Below are positions 38,915 through 50,384 of a stretch of 64,000 nucleotides of DNA, one piece after another. How positions within the stretch are numbered: the stretch's first letter is position 1; every line of letters begins with the position of its first letter. Location of the stretch: NCBI RefSeq assembly GCF_050948175.1, contig NW_027490490.1:118895-182894 (forward strand), read 5' to 3'. Source of the stretch: Xylocopa sonorina. Its lineage: Eukaryota > Arthropoda > Insecta > Hymenoptera > Apidae. A model generated the notes under the pieces. It did not search any database and was not told the origin of the DNA. It saw only the letters and a program-made list of their open reading frames with translations. A program made the position numbers and the translations under genes.

Positions 38915-41900
38915 ATGAATCATAGAAATGAGATGCGATACTGCGATTTAAGAATCATAAGAACTCTATTGCTACGATACGTAGACATCTGCAAACGCTA
39001 TTTCCTTGCAAGGAAGTGTCGCATTTACATTAATTTGAATTGTAGACGAGGAATACATGACACTTCGCAAATCATAATATATTTTACCATGAAACATAGA
39101 AATCAGATGCGATATCGCGTTTTAAGAAGCATTGGAAATCTATTGCTACGATACGTAGACATCTGCAAACGCTATTTCCTAGCGAGGAAGTGTCGCATTC
39201 ACATTCATTTGAAGTGTAGACGTGGAATACATAACACTTTGCAAATCATATTATTTCTTACCATGAAACACAGAAATGAGATGCGATATCGCGTTTTAAG
39301 GAGCATTAGAACTCTATTGCTACGATACGTAGACATCTGCAAACGCTATTTCCTTGCAAGGAAGTGTCGCATTTACATTCATTTGAAGTGTAGAAGAGGA
39401 ATACATAACACTTCGCAAATCATATTATATTTTACCATGAAGCATGGAAATGAGATGCCATATCGCGTTTTAAGAAGCATTAGAACTCTATTGCTACGAT
39501 ACGTAGACATCTGCAAACGCTATTTCCTTGCAAGGAAGAGTTGCATTTACATTCATTTAAAATGTAGACGAGGAATACATAATACTTCGCAAATCATATT
39601 ATACCTTACCATGAAACATAGAAATGAGAAGCAATATCGCGATTTAAGAATCATAAGAACTCTATTGCTACGATACGTAGACATCTGCAACCGCTATTTC
39701 CTTGCAAGGAAGTGTCGCATTTACATTCATTTGAAGTGTAGAAGAGGAATACATAACACTTCGCAAATCATATTATATTTTACCATGAAACATAGAAATC
39801 AGATGCGATATCGCGTTTTAAGAAGCATTGGAAATCTATTGCTACGATACGTAGACATCTGCAAACGCTATTTCCTAGCGAGGAAGTGTCGCATTCACAT
39901 TCATTTGAAGTGTAGACGTGGAATACATAACACTTTGCAAATCATATTATTTCTTACCATGAAACACAGAAATGAGATGCGATATCGCGTTTTAAGGAGC
40001 ATTAGAACTCTATTGCTACGATACGTAGACATCTGCAAACGCTATTTCCTTGCAAGGAAGTGTCGCATTTACATTCATTTGAAGTGTAGAAGAGGAATAC
40101 ATAACACTTCGCAAATCATATTATATTTTACCATGAAGCATGGAAATGAGATGCCATATCGCGTTTTAAGAAGCATTAGAACTCTATTGCTACGATACGT
40201 AGACATCTGCAAACGCTATTTCCTTGCAAGGAAGAGTCGCATTTACATTCATTTGAAGTGTAGACGAGGAATACATAACACTTCGCATATCATATTATAT
40301 CTTACCATGAAACATAGAAATGAGATGCGATATCGCGTTTTAAGAAGCAACAGAAATTCAATGCTACGATACGTAGACATCTGCAAACGCTATTTCCTTG
40401 CAAGGAAGTGTCGCATTTACATTCATTTGAAGTGTAGACGAGGAATACATAACACTTCGCAAATCATATTATACCTTACCGTGAAACATAGAAAGGAGAA
40501 GCAATATCGCGATTCAAGAATCACAAGAACTATATTGCTACGATACGTAGACATCTGCAAACGCTATTTCCTTGCAAGAAAGTGTCGCATTTACATTCAT
40601 TTGAAGTGTAGAAGAGGAATACATAACACTTCGCAAATCATATTATATCTTACCATGAAGCATGGAAATGAGGTGCGATATGTCGTTTTAAGAAGCATTA
40701 GAACTCTATCCCTACGATACGTAGACATCTGCAAACTCTATTTCCTAGCGAGGAAGTGTCGCATTTACATTCATTTGAAGTGTAGAAGAGGAATACATAA
40801 CACTTCGCAAATCATATTATATCTTACCATGAAGCATGGAAATGGGATGCCATATCGCGTTTTAAGAAGCATTAGAACTCTATTACTACGATACGTAGAC
40901 ATCTGCAAACGCTATTTCCTTGCAAGGAAGAGTCGCATTTACATTCATTTGAAGTGTAGACGAGGAATACACAGCACTTCGCATATCATATTATATCTTA
41001 CCATGAAACATAGAAATGAGATGCGATATCGCGTTTTCAGAAGCATCAGATATTCAATGCTACGATACGTAGACATCTGCAAACGCTATTTCCTTGCAAG
41101 GAAGTGTCGCATTTACATTCATTTGAAGTGTAGACGAGGAATACATAACACTTCGCATATCATATTATATCTTACCATGAATCATAGAAATGAGATGCGA
41201 TACTGCGATTTAAGAATCATAAGAACTCTATTGCTACGATACGTAGACATCTGCAAACGCTATTTCCTTGCAAGGAAGTGTCGCATTTACATTAATTTGA
41301 ATTGTAGACGAGGAATACATGACACTTCGCAAATCATAATATATTTTACCATGAAACATAGAAATCAGATGCGATATCGCGTTTTAAGAAGCATTGGAAA
41401 TCTATTGCTACGATACGTAGACATCTGCAAACGCTATTTCCTAGCGAGGAAGTGTCGCATTCACATTCATTTGAAGTGTAGACGTGGAATACATAACACT
41501 TTGCAAATCATATTATTTCTTACCATGAAACACAGAAATGAGATGCGATATCGCGTTTTAAGGAGCATTAGAACTCTATTGCTACGATACGTAGACATCT
41601 GCAAACGCTATTTCCTTGCAAGGAAGTGTCGCATTTACATTCATTTGAAGTGTAGAAGAGGAATACATAACACTTCGCAAATCATATTATATTTTACCAT
41701 GAAGCATGGAAATGAGATGCCATATCGCGTTTTAAGAAGCATTAGAACTCTATTGCTACGATACGTAGACATCTGCAAACGCTATTTCCTTGCAAGGAAG
41801 AGTTGCATTTACATTCATTTAAAATGTAGACGAGGAATACATAATACTTCGCAAATCATATTATACCTTACCATGAAACATAGAAATGAGAAGCAATATC

Positions 41901-43771
41901 GCGATTTAAGAATCATAAGAACTCTATTGCTACGATACGTAGACATCTGCAACCGCTATTTCCTTGCAAGGAAGTGTCGCATTTACATTCATTTGAAGTG
42001 TAGAAGAGGAATACATAACACTTCGCAAATCATATTATATTTTACCATGAAACATAGAAATCAGATGCGATATCGCGTTTTAAGAAGCATTGGAAATCTA
42101 TTGCTACGATACGTAGACATCTGCAAACGCTATTTCCTAGCGAGGAAGTGTCGCATTCACATTCATTTGAAGTGTAGACGTGGAATACATAACACTTTGC
42201 AAATCATATTATTTCTTACCATGAAACACAGAAATGAGATGCGATATCGCGTTTTAAGGAGCATTAGAACTCTATTGCTACGATACGTAGACATCTGCAA
42301 ACGCTATTTCCTTGCAAGGAAGTGTCGCATTTACATTCATTTGAAGTGTAGAAGAGGAATACATAACACTTCGCAAATCATATTATATTTTACCATGAAG
42401 CATGGAAATGAGATGCCATATCGCGTTTTAAGAAGCATTAGAACTCTATTGCTACGATACGTAGACATCTGCAAACGCTATTTCCTTGCAAGGAAGAGTC
42501 GCATTTACATTCATTTGAAGTGTAGACGAGGAATACATAACACTTCGCATATCATATTATATCTTACCATGAAACATAGAAATGAGATGCGATATCGCGT
42601 TTTAAGAAGCAACAGAAATTCAATGCTACGATACGTAGACATCTGCAAACGCTATTTCCTTGCAAGGAAGTGTCGCATTTACATTCATTTGAAGTGTAGA
42701 CGAGGAATACATAACACTTCGCAAATCATATTATACCTTACCGTGAAACATAGAAAGGAGAAGCAATATCGCGATTCAAGAATCACAAGAACTATATTGC
42801 TACGATACGTAGACATCTGCAAACGCTATTTCCTTGCAAGAAAGTGTCGCATTTACATTCATTTGAAGTGTAGAAGAGGAATACATAACACTTCGCAAAT
42901 CATATTATATCTTACCATGAAGCATGGAAATGAGGTGCGATATGTCGTTTTAAGAAGCATTAGAACTCTATCCCTACGATACGTAGACATCTGCAAACTC
43001 TATTTCCTAGCGAGGAAGTGTCGCATTTACATTCATTTGAAGTGTAGAAGAGGAATACATAACACTTCGCAAATCATATTATATCTTACCATGAAGCATG
43101 GAAATGGGATGCCATATCGCGTTTTAAGAAGCATTAGAACTCTATTACTACGATACGTAGACATCTGCAAACGCTATTTCCTTGCAAGGAAGAGTCGCAT
43201 TTACATTCATTTGAAGTGTAGACGAGGAATACACAGCACTTCGCATATCATATTATATCTTACCATGAAACATAGAAATGAGATGCGATATCGCGTTTTC
43301 AGAAGCATCAGATATTCAATGCTACGATACGTAGACATCTGCAAACGCTATTTCCTTGCAAGGAAGTGTCGCATTTACATTCATTTGAAGTGTAGACGAG
43401 GAATACATAACACTTCGCAAATCATATTATACCTTACCGTGAAACATAGAAAGGAGAAGCAATATCGCGATTTAAGAATCACAAGAACTCTATTGCTACG
43501 ATACGTAGACATCTGCAAACGCTATTTCCTTGCAAGAAAGTGTCGCATTTACATTCATTTGATGTGTAGACGAGGAATACATAACACTTCGCAAATCATA
43601 TTATACCTTACCATGAAACATAGAAATGAGAAGCAATATCGCGATTTACGAATCATAAGAACTCTATTGCTACGATACGTAGACATCTGCAAACGCTATT
43701 TCCTTGCAAGGAAGTGCCGCATTTACATTCATTTGAATCGTAGACGAGGAATGCATAACACTTCGCAATGA
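37121..43771 (+). other. Longest open frame (2216 codons) created by the 3 x 58 monomer; not judged a gene
   Basis: The frame runs through 38 monomers from a TTG at 37121 (first ATG at 37175) to a TGA formed by the CGCAATGAATAT variant at 43769. Each monomer contributes 58 residues, rich in Arg, Lys, Ile and Leu, with no domain I recognise. Other long frames of the same kind are 20112-21659 (515), 24615-26474 (619), 31031-33157 (708), 34163-36289 (708) and 44777-47332 (851). All end or start where a variant monomer has TAC to TAG, CAAATC to CAATGA, or CATTAG to CATTTGA. Replacement changes between monomers are common, and no promoter, intron, signal peptide or unique flank is visible. The openness follows from an indel-poor period divisible by three. 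Coding function is unlikely but not excluded. Confidence 0.75.
38915..43438 (+). repeat. Tandem pair of 13-monomer units (2262 bp each)
   Basis: Unit one is about 38915-41176 and unit two about 41177-43438. Both start at ATGAATCATAGAAATG and share private changes not seen in other copies: CATTAATTTGAATTG, GAGTTGCATTTAC with TTTAAAATGTAG, GCAACCGC, AACTATATTGC and ATACACAGCAC. No indel separates them and I found almost no substitutions. The pair is inserted in a unit that otherwise matches those at 31031 and 34163; the next copy at 44777 carries only part of the 13-monomer pattern. This is one of the youngest amplifications in the window. Confidence 0.88.
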
Positions 43772-46189
43772 ATATTATATCTTACCATGAAACATAGAAA
43801 TGGGATGCGAAATCGCGTTTTAAGAAGCATTAGAACTCTAGTGCTACGATACCTAGACATCTGCAAAGGCTATTTCCTAGCGTGCAAGTGTCGCATTCTC
43901 ATTCATTTGAAGTGTAGACGAGGAATACATGACACTTGGCAAATCTTATTATATCTTACCATGAAACATAGTAATGAGATGCGATATCGCGTTTTAAGAA
44001 GCATTAGAACACTATTGCTACGATAGGTAGACACTTGCAAACGCTATTTCCTTGCAAGGAAGTGTCGCATTTACATTCATTTGAAGAGTAGACGTGGAAT
44101 ACACAACACTTCGCGAATCATATTATATCTTACCATGAAACATAGAAATGAGATGCGATATCGCGTTTTAAGAAGCATTAGAGCTCTATTGCTACGATAC
44201 GTTGACATCTGCAAACGCTATTTCCTTGCAAGGAAGAGTCGCATTTACATTCATTTGAAGTGTAGACGAGGAATACATAACACTTCGCATATCATATTAT
44301 ATCTTACCATAAAACATAGAAATGAGATGCGATATCGCGTTTTAAGAAGCATCAGAAATTCAATGCTACGATACGTAGACATCTGCAAACTCTATTTCCT
44401 TGCAAGGAAGTGTCGCATTTACATTCATTTGAAGTGTAGACGAGGAATACATGACACTTCGCAAATCATATTATACCTTACCGTGAAACATAGAAATGAG
44501 AAGCAATATCGCGATTTAAGAATCATAAGAACTCTATTGCTACGATACGTAGACATCTGCAAACGCTATTTCCTTGCAAGGAAGAGTCGCATTTACATTC
44601 ATTTGAAGTGTAGACGAAGAATACATGACACTTCGCAAATCATATTATATCTTACCATGAAACATAGAAATGAGATGCGATATCGCGTTTTAAGAAGCAT
44701 TAGAACACTATTGCTACGATAGGTAGACATCTGCAGACGCTATTTCCTAGCAAGGTAGTGTCGCATTTACATTCATTTGAAGTGTAGACGTGTAATACAT
44801 GACACTTCGCAAATCATATTATATTTTACCATGAAACATAGAAATGAGATGCGATATCGCGTTTTAAGAAGCATTAGAAATCTATTGCTACGATACGTAG
44901 ACATCTGCAAACGCCATTTCCTAGCGAGGAAGAGTCGCATTCACATTCATTTGAAGTGTAGACGAGGAATACATAACACTTCGCATATCATATTATATCT
45001 TACCATGAATCATAGAAATGAGATGCGATACTGCGATTTAAGAATCATAAGAACTCTATTGCTACGATACGTAGACATCTGCAAACGCTATTTCCTTGCA
45101 AGGAAGTGTCGCATTTACATTCATTTGAATTGTAGACGAGGAATACATGACACTTCGCAAATCATAATATATTTTACCATGAAACATAGAAATCAGATGC
45201 GATATCGCGTTTTAAGAAGCATTGGAAATCTATTGCTACGATACGTAGACATCTGCAAACGCTATTTCCTAGCGAGGAAGTGTCGCATTCACATTCATTT
45301 GAAGTGTAGACGTGGAATACATAACACTTTGCAAATCATATTATTTCTTACCATGAAACACAGAAATGAGATGCGATATCGCGTTTTAAGGAGCATTAGA
45401 ACTCTATTGCTACGATACGTAGACATCTGCAAACGCTATTTCCTTGCAAGGAAGTGTCGCATTTACATTCATTTGAAGTGTAGAAGAGGAATACATAACA
45501 CTTCGCAAATCATATTATATTTTACCATGAAGCATGGAAATGAGATGCCATATCGCGTTTTAAGAAGCATTAGAACTCTATTGCTACGATACGTAGACAT
45601 CTGCAAACGCTATTTCCTTGCAAGGAAGAGTTGCATTTACATTCATTTAAAATGTAGACGAGGAATACATAATACTTCGCAAATCATATTATACCTTACC
45701 ATGAAACATAGAAATGAGAAGCAATATCGCGATTTAAGAATCATAAGAACTCTATTGCTACGATACGTAGACATCTGCAACCGCTATTTCCTTGCAAGGA
45801 AGTGTCGCATTTACATTCATTTGAAGTGTAGAAGAGGAATACATAACACTTCGCAAATCATATTATATTTTACCATGAAACATAGAAATCAGATGCGATA
45901 TCGCGTTTTAAGAAGCATTGGAAATCTATTGCTACGATACGTAGACATCTGCAAACGCTATTTCCTAGCGAGGAAGTGTCGCATTCACATACATTTGAAG
46001 TGTAGACGTGGAATACATAACACTTTGCAAATCATATTATTTCTTACCATGAAACACAGAAATGAGATGCGATATCGCGTTTTAAGGAGCATTAGAACTC
46101 TATTGCTACGATACGTAGACATCTGCAAACGCTATTTCCTTGCAAGGAAGTGTCGCATTTACATTCATTTGAAGTGTAGAAGAGGAATA
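43439..46189 (+). repeat. Continuation of the 18/17-monomer repeat before the 6.6-kb duplication
   Basis: The rare GGGATGCGAAATCG monomer at 43787 and the GACGTGTAATAC monomer at 44777 resume the order seen from 33173 to 37121. From about 45100 the monomers follow the order of the 13-monomer unit: TTTGAATTGTAG, CACTTTGCAAATC, GAGTTGCATTTAC, GCAACCGC. This is one further, partial copy of that pattern, diverged from the tandem pair. No non-satellite sequence is present. Confidence 0.75.
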
Positions 46190-46543
46190 CATAACACTTC
46201 GCAAATCATATTATATTTTACCATGAAGCATGGAAATGAGATGCCATATCGCGTTTTAAGAAGCATTAGAACTCTATTGCTACGATACGTAGACATCTGC
46301 AAACGCTATTTCCTTGCAAGGAAGAGTCGCATTTACATTCATTTGAAGTGTAGACGAGGAATACATAACACTTCGCATATCATATTATATTTTACCATGA
46401 AACATAGAAATGAGATGCGATATCGCGTTTTAAGAAGCAACAGAAATTCAATGCTACGATACGTAGACATCTGCAAACGCTATTTCCTTGCAAGGAAGTG
46501 TCGCATTTACATTCATTTGAAGTGTAGACGAGGAATACATAAC

Positions 46544-46891
46544 ACTTCGCAAATCATATTATACCTTACCGTGAAACATAGAAAGGAGAAGCAATATCGC
46601 GATTCAAGAATCACAAGAACTCTATTGCTACGATACGTAGACATCTGCAAACGCTATTTCCTTGCAAGAAAGTGTCGCATTTACATTCATTTGCAGTGTA
46701 GACGAGGAATACATAACACTTCGCAAATCATATTATACCTTACCGTGAAACATAGAAAGGAGAAGCAATATCGCGATTCAAGAATCACAAGAACTCTATT
46801 GCTACGATACGTAGACATCTGCAAACGCTATTTCCTTGCAAGAAAGTGTCGCATTTACATTCATTTGAAGTGTAGAAGAGGAATACATAAC
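46544..46891 (+). repeat. Single-monomer tandem duplication
   Basis: Two adjacent 174-bp monomers carrying AAAGGAGAAGC, ATCGCGATTCAAG and GCAAGAAAGTG are near-identical, whereas related units (for example near 32100-32250) have one such monomer at this point. The first of the pair is followed by TTTGCAGTGTAG, a private change. The same pair is present in the downstream copy of the 6.6-kb duplication near 53155-53500, so it predates that event. Confidence 0.75.
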
Positions 46892-48644
46892 ACTTCGCAA
46901 ATCATATTATATCTTACCATGAAGCATGGAAATGAGGTGCCATATGTCGTTTTAAGAAGCATTAGAACTCTATCCCTACGATACGTAGACATCTGCAAAC
47001 TCTATTTCCTAGCGAGGAAGTGTCGCATTTACATTCATTTGAAGTGTAGAAGAGGAATACATAACACTTCGCGAATCATATTATATCTTACCATGAAGCA
47101 TGGAAATGAGATGCGATATCGCGTTTTAAGAAGCATTAGAACTCTATTGCTACGATACGTAGACATCTGCAAACGCTATTTCCTTGCAAGGAAGAGTCGC
47201 ATTTACATTCATTTGAAGTGTAGACGAAGAATACATGACACTTCGCAAATCATATTATATCTTACCATGAAACATAGAAATGAGATGCGATATCGCGTTT
47301 TAAGAAGCATTAGAACACTATTGCTACGATAGGTAGACATTTGCAAACGCTACTTCCTTGCAAGGAAGTGTCGCACTTCCATTCATTTGAAGTGTAGAAG
47401 AGGAATACATAACACTTCGCAAATCATATTATATCTTACCATGAAGCATGGAAATGGGATGCCATATCGCGTTTTAAGAAGCATTAGAACTCTATTACTA
47501 CGATACGTAGACATCTGCAAACGCTATTTCCTTGCAAGGAAGAGTCGCATTTACATTCATTTGAAGTGTAGACGAGGAATACATAGCACTTCGCATATCA
47601 TATTATATCTTACCATGAAACATAGAAATGAGATGCGATATCGCGTTTTCAGAAGCATCAGATATTCAATGCTACGATACGTAGACATCTGCAAACGCTA
47701 TTTCCTTGCAAGGAAGTGTCGCATTTACATTCATTTGAAGTGTAGACGAGGAATACATAACACTTCGCAAATCATATTATACCTTACCGTGAAACATAGA
47801 AAGGAGAAGCAATATCGAGATTTAAGAATCACAAGAACTCTATTGCTACGATACGTAGACATCTGCAAACACTATTTCCTTGCAAGAAAGTGTCGCATTT
47901 ACATTCATTTGAAGTGCCGACGAGGAATACATAACACTTCGCAAATCATATTATACCTTACCATGAAACATAGAAATGAGAAGCAATATCGCGATTTACG
48001 AATCATAAGAACTCTATTGCTACGATACGTAGACATCTGCAAACGCTATTTCCTTGCAAGGAAGTGCCGCATTTACATTCATTTGAATCGTAGACGAGGA
48101 ATGCATAACACTTCGCAATGAATATTATATCTTACCATGAAACGTAGAAATGGGATGCGAAATCGCGTTTTAAGAAGCATTAGAACACTATTGCTTCGAT
48201 ACGTAGACTTCTGCAAACGCTATTTCCTAGCAAGGAAGTGTCGCATTCTCCTTCATTTGAAGTGTAGAATAGGAATACATAACACATCGCAAATCATATT
48301 ATATCTTACCATGAAGCATGGAAATGAGATGCGATATCGCGTTTTAAGAAGCATTAGAACTCTATTGCTACGATAGGTAGACATTTGCAAACGCTACTTC
48401 CTTGCAAGGAAGTGTCGCACTTACATTCATTTGAAGTGTAGACGAGGAATACATAAAACTTCGCAAATCATATTATATCTTACCATGAAACATAGAAATG
48501 AGATGCGAAATCGCGTTTTAAGAAGCATGAGAACACTATTGCTACGATAGGTAGACATTTGCAAACGCTACTTCCTTGCAAGGAAGTGTCGCACTTACAT
48601 TCATTTGAAGTGTAGACGAGGAATACATAAAACTTCGCAAATCA

Positions 48645-50384
48645 TATTATATCTTACCATGAAACATAGAAATGAGATGCGATATCGCGTTTTAAGAAGC
48701 ATTAGAACTCTATTGCTAGGATACCTATACATCTGCAGACGCTAATTCCTAGCAAGGTAGTGTCGCATTTACATTCATTTGAAGTGTAGTCGTGGAATAC
48801 ATGACTCTTCGCAAATCATATTATATCTTACCATGAAACATAGAAATGAGATGCGATATCGCGTTCTAAGAATCACAAGAACTCTATTGCTGTGATACGT
48901 AGACATCTGCAAACGCTATTTCCTTGCAAGGAAGTGTCGCATTTACATTCATTTGAATCGTATACGAGAAATTCATAACACTTCGCAATGAATATTATAT
49001 CTTATCATGAAACATAGAAATGAGTTGCGATATCTTGTTTTAAGAGGCATTTGAACACTATTGCTTCGATACGTAGACATCTTCAAACGCTATTTCCTAG
49101 CAAGGAAGTGTCGCATTTTCATCCATTTGAATCGTAGACGAGGAATGCATAACACTTCGCAATGAATATTATATCTTATCATGAAACATAGAAATGAGGT
49201 GGGATATGTCGTTTTAAGAAGCATTAGAACTCTATCCCTACGATACGTAGACATCTGCAAACGCTATTTCCTTGCAAGGAAGTGTCGCATTTACATTCAT
49301 TTGAAGTGTAGAAGAGGAATACATAACACTTCGCAAATCATATTATATCTTACCATGAAGCATGGAAATGAGATGCGATATCGCGTTTTAAGAAGCATTA
49401 GAACTCTATTGCTACGATACCTAGTCATTTGCAGACGCTATTTCCTAGCAGGGAAGTGTGGCATTTACATTCATTTGAAGTGTAGACGATGAATGCATAA
49501 CACTTCGCAATGAATATTTTATCTTACCATGAAACATAGAAATGAGATGCGATATCGCGTTTTAAGAAGCATTAGAACTCTATTGCTAGGATACCTATAC
49601 ATCTGCAGACGCTAATTCCTAGCAAGGTAGTGTCGCATTTACATTCATTTGAAGTGTAGTCGTGGAATACATGACTCTTCGCAAATCATATTATATCTTA
49701 CCATGAAACATAGAAATGAGATGCGATATCGCGTTCTAAGAATCACAAGAACTCTATTGCTGTGATACGTAGACATCTGCAAACGCTATTTCCTTGCAAG
49801 GAAGTGTCGCATTTACATTCATTTGAATCGTATACGAGAAATTCATAACACTTCGCAATGAATATTATATCTTATCATGAAACATAGAAATGAGTTGCGA
49901 TATCTTGTTTTAAGAGGCATTTGAACACTATTGCTTCGATACGTAGACATCTTCAAACGCTATTTCCTAGCAAGGAAGTGTCGCATTTTCATCCATTTGA
50001 ATCGTAGACGAGGAATGCATAACACTTCGCAATGAATATTATATCTTATCATGAAACATAGAAATGAGGTGGGATATGTCGTTTTAAGAAGCATTAGAAC
50101 TCTATCCCTACGATACGTAGACATCTGCAAACGCTATTTCCTTGCAAGGAAGTGTCGCATTTACATTCATTTGAAGTGTAGAAGAGGAATACATAACACT
50201 TCGCAAATCATATTATATCTTACCATGAAGCATGGAAATGAGATGCGATATCACGTTTTAAGAAGCATTAGAACTCTATTGCTACGATACCTAGTCATTT
50301 GCAGACGCTATTTCCTAGCAGGGAAGTGTGGCATTTACATTCATTTGAAGTGTAGACGATGAATGCATAACACTTCGCAATGAA
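48645..50384 (+). repeat. Tandem pentamers (two units of 870 bp)
   Basis: Unit one is about 48645-49514 and unit two about 49515-50384. Both contain GGATACCTATAC with GCTAATTCC, GTAGTCGTGG with ATGACTCTTCG, GCTGTGATACG, GTATACGAGAAATTC, GCATTTTCATCC and GAGGTGGGATATGTCG, all at 870-bp spacing. The upstream breakpoint shows as a switch from ATAAAACTTCGCAAATC to ATAACACTTCGCAATGAAT just before the shared run. Confidence 0.85.
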
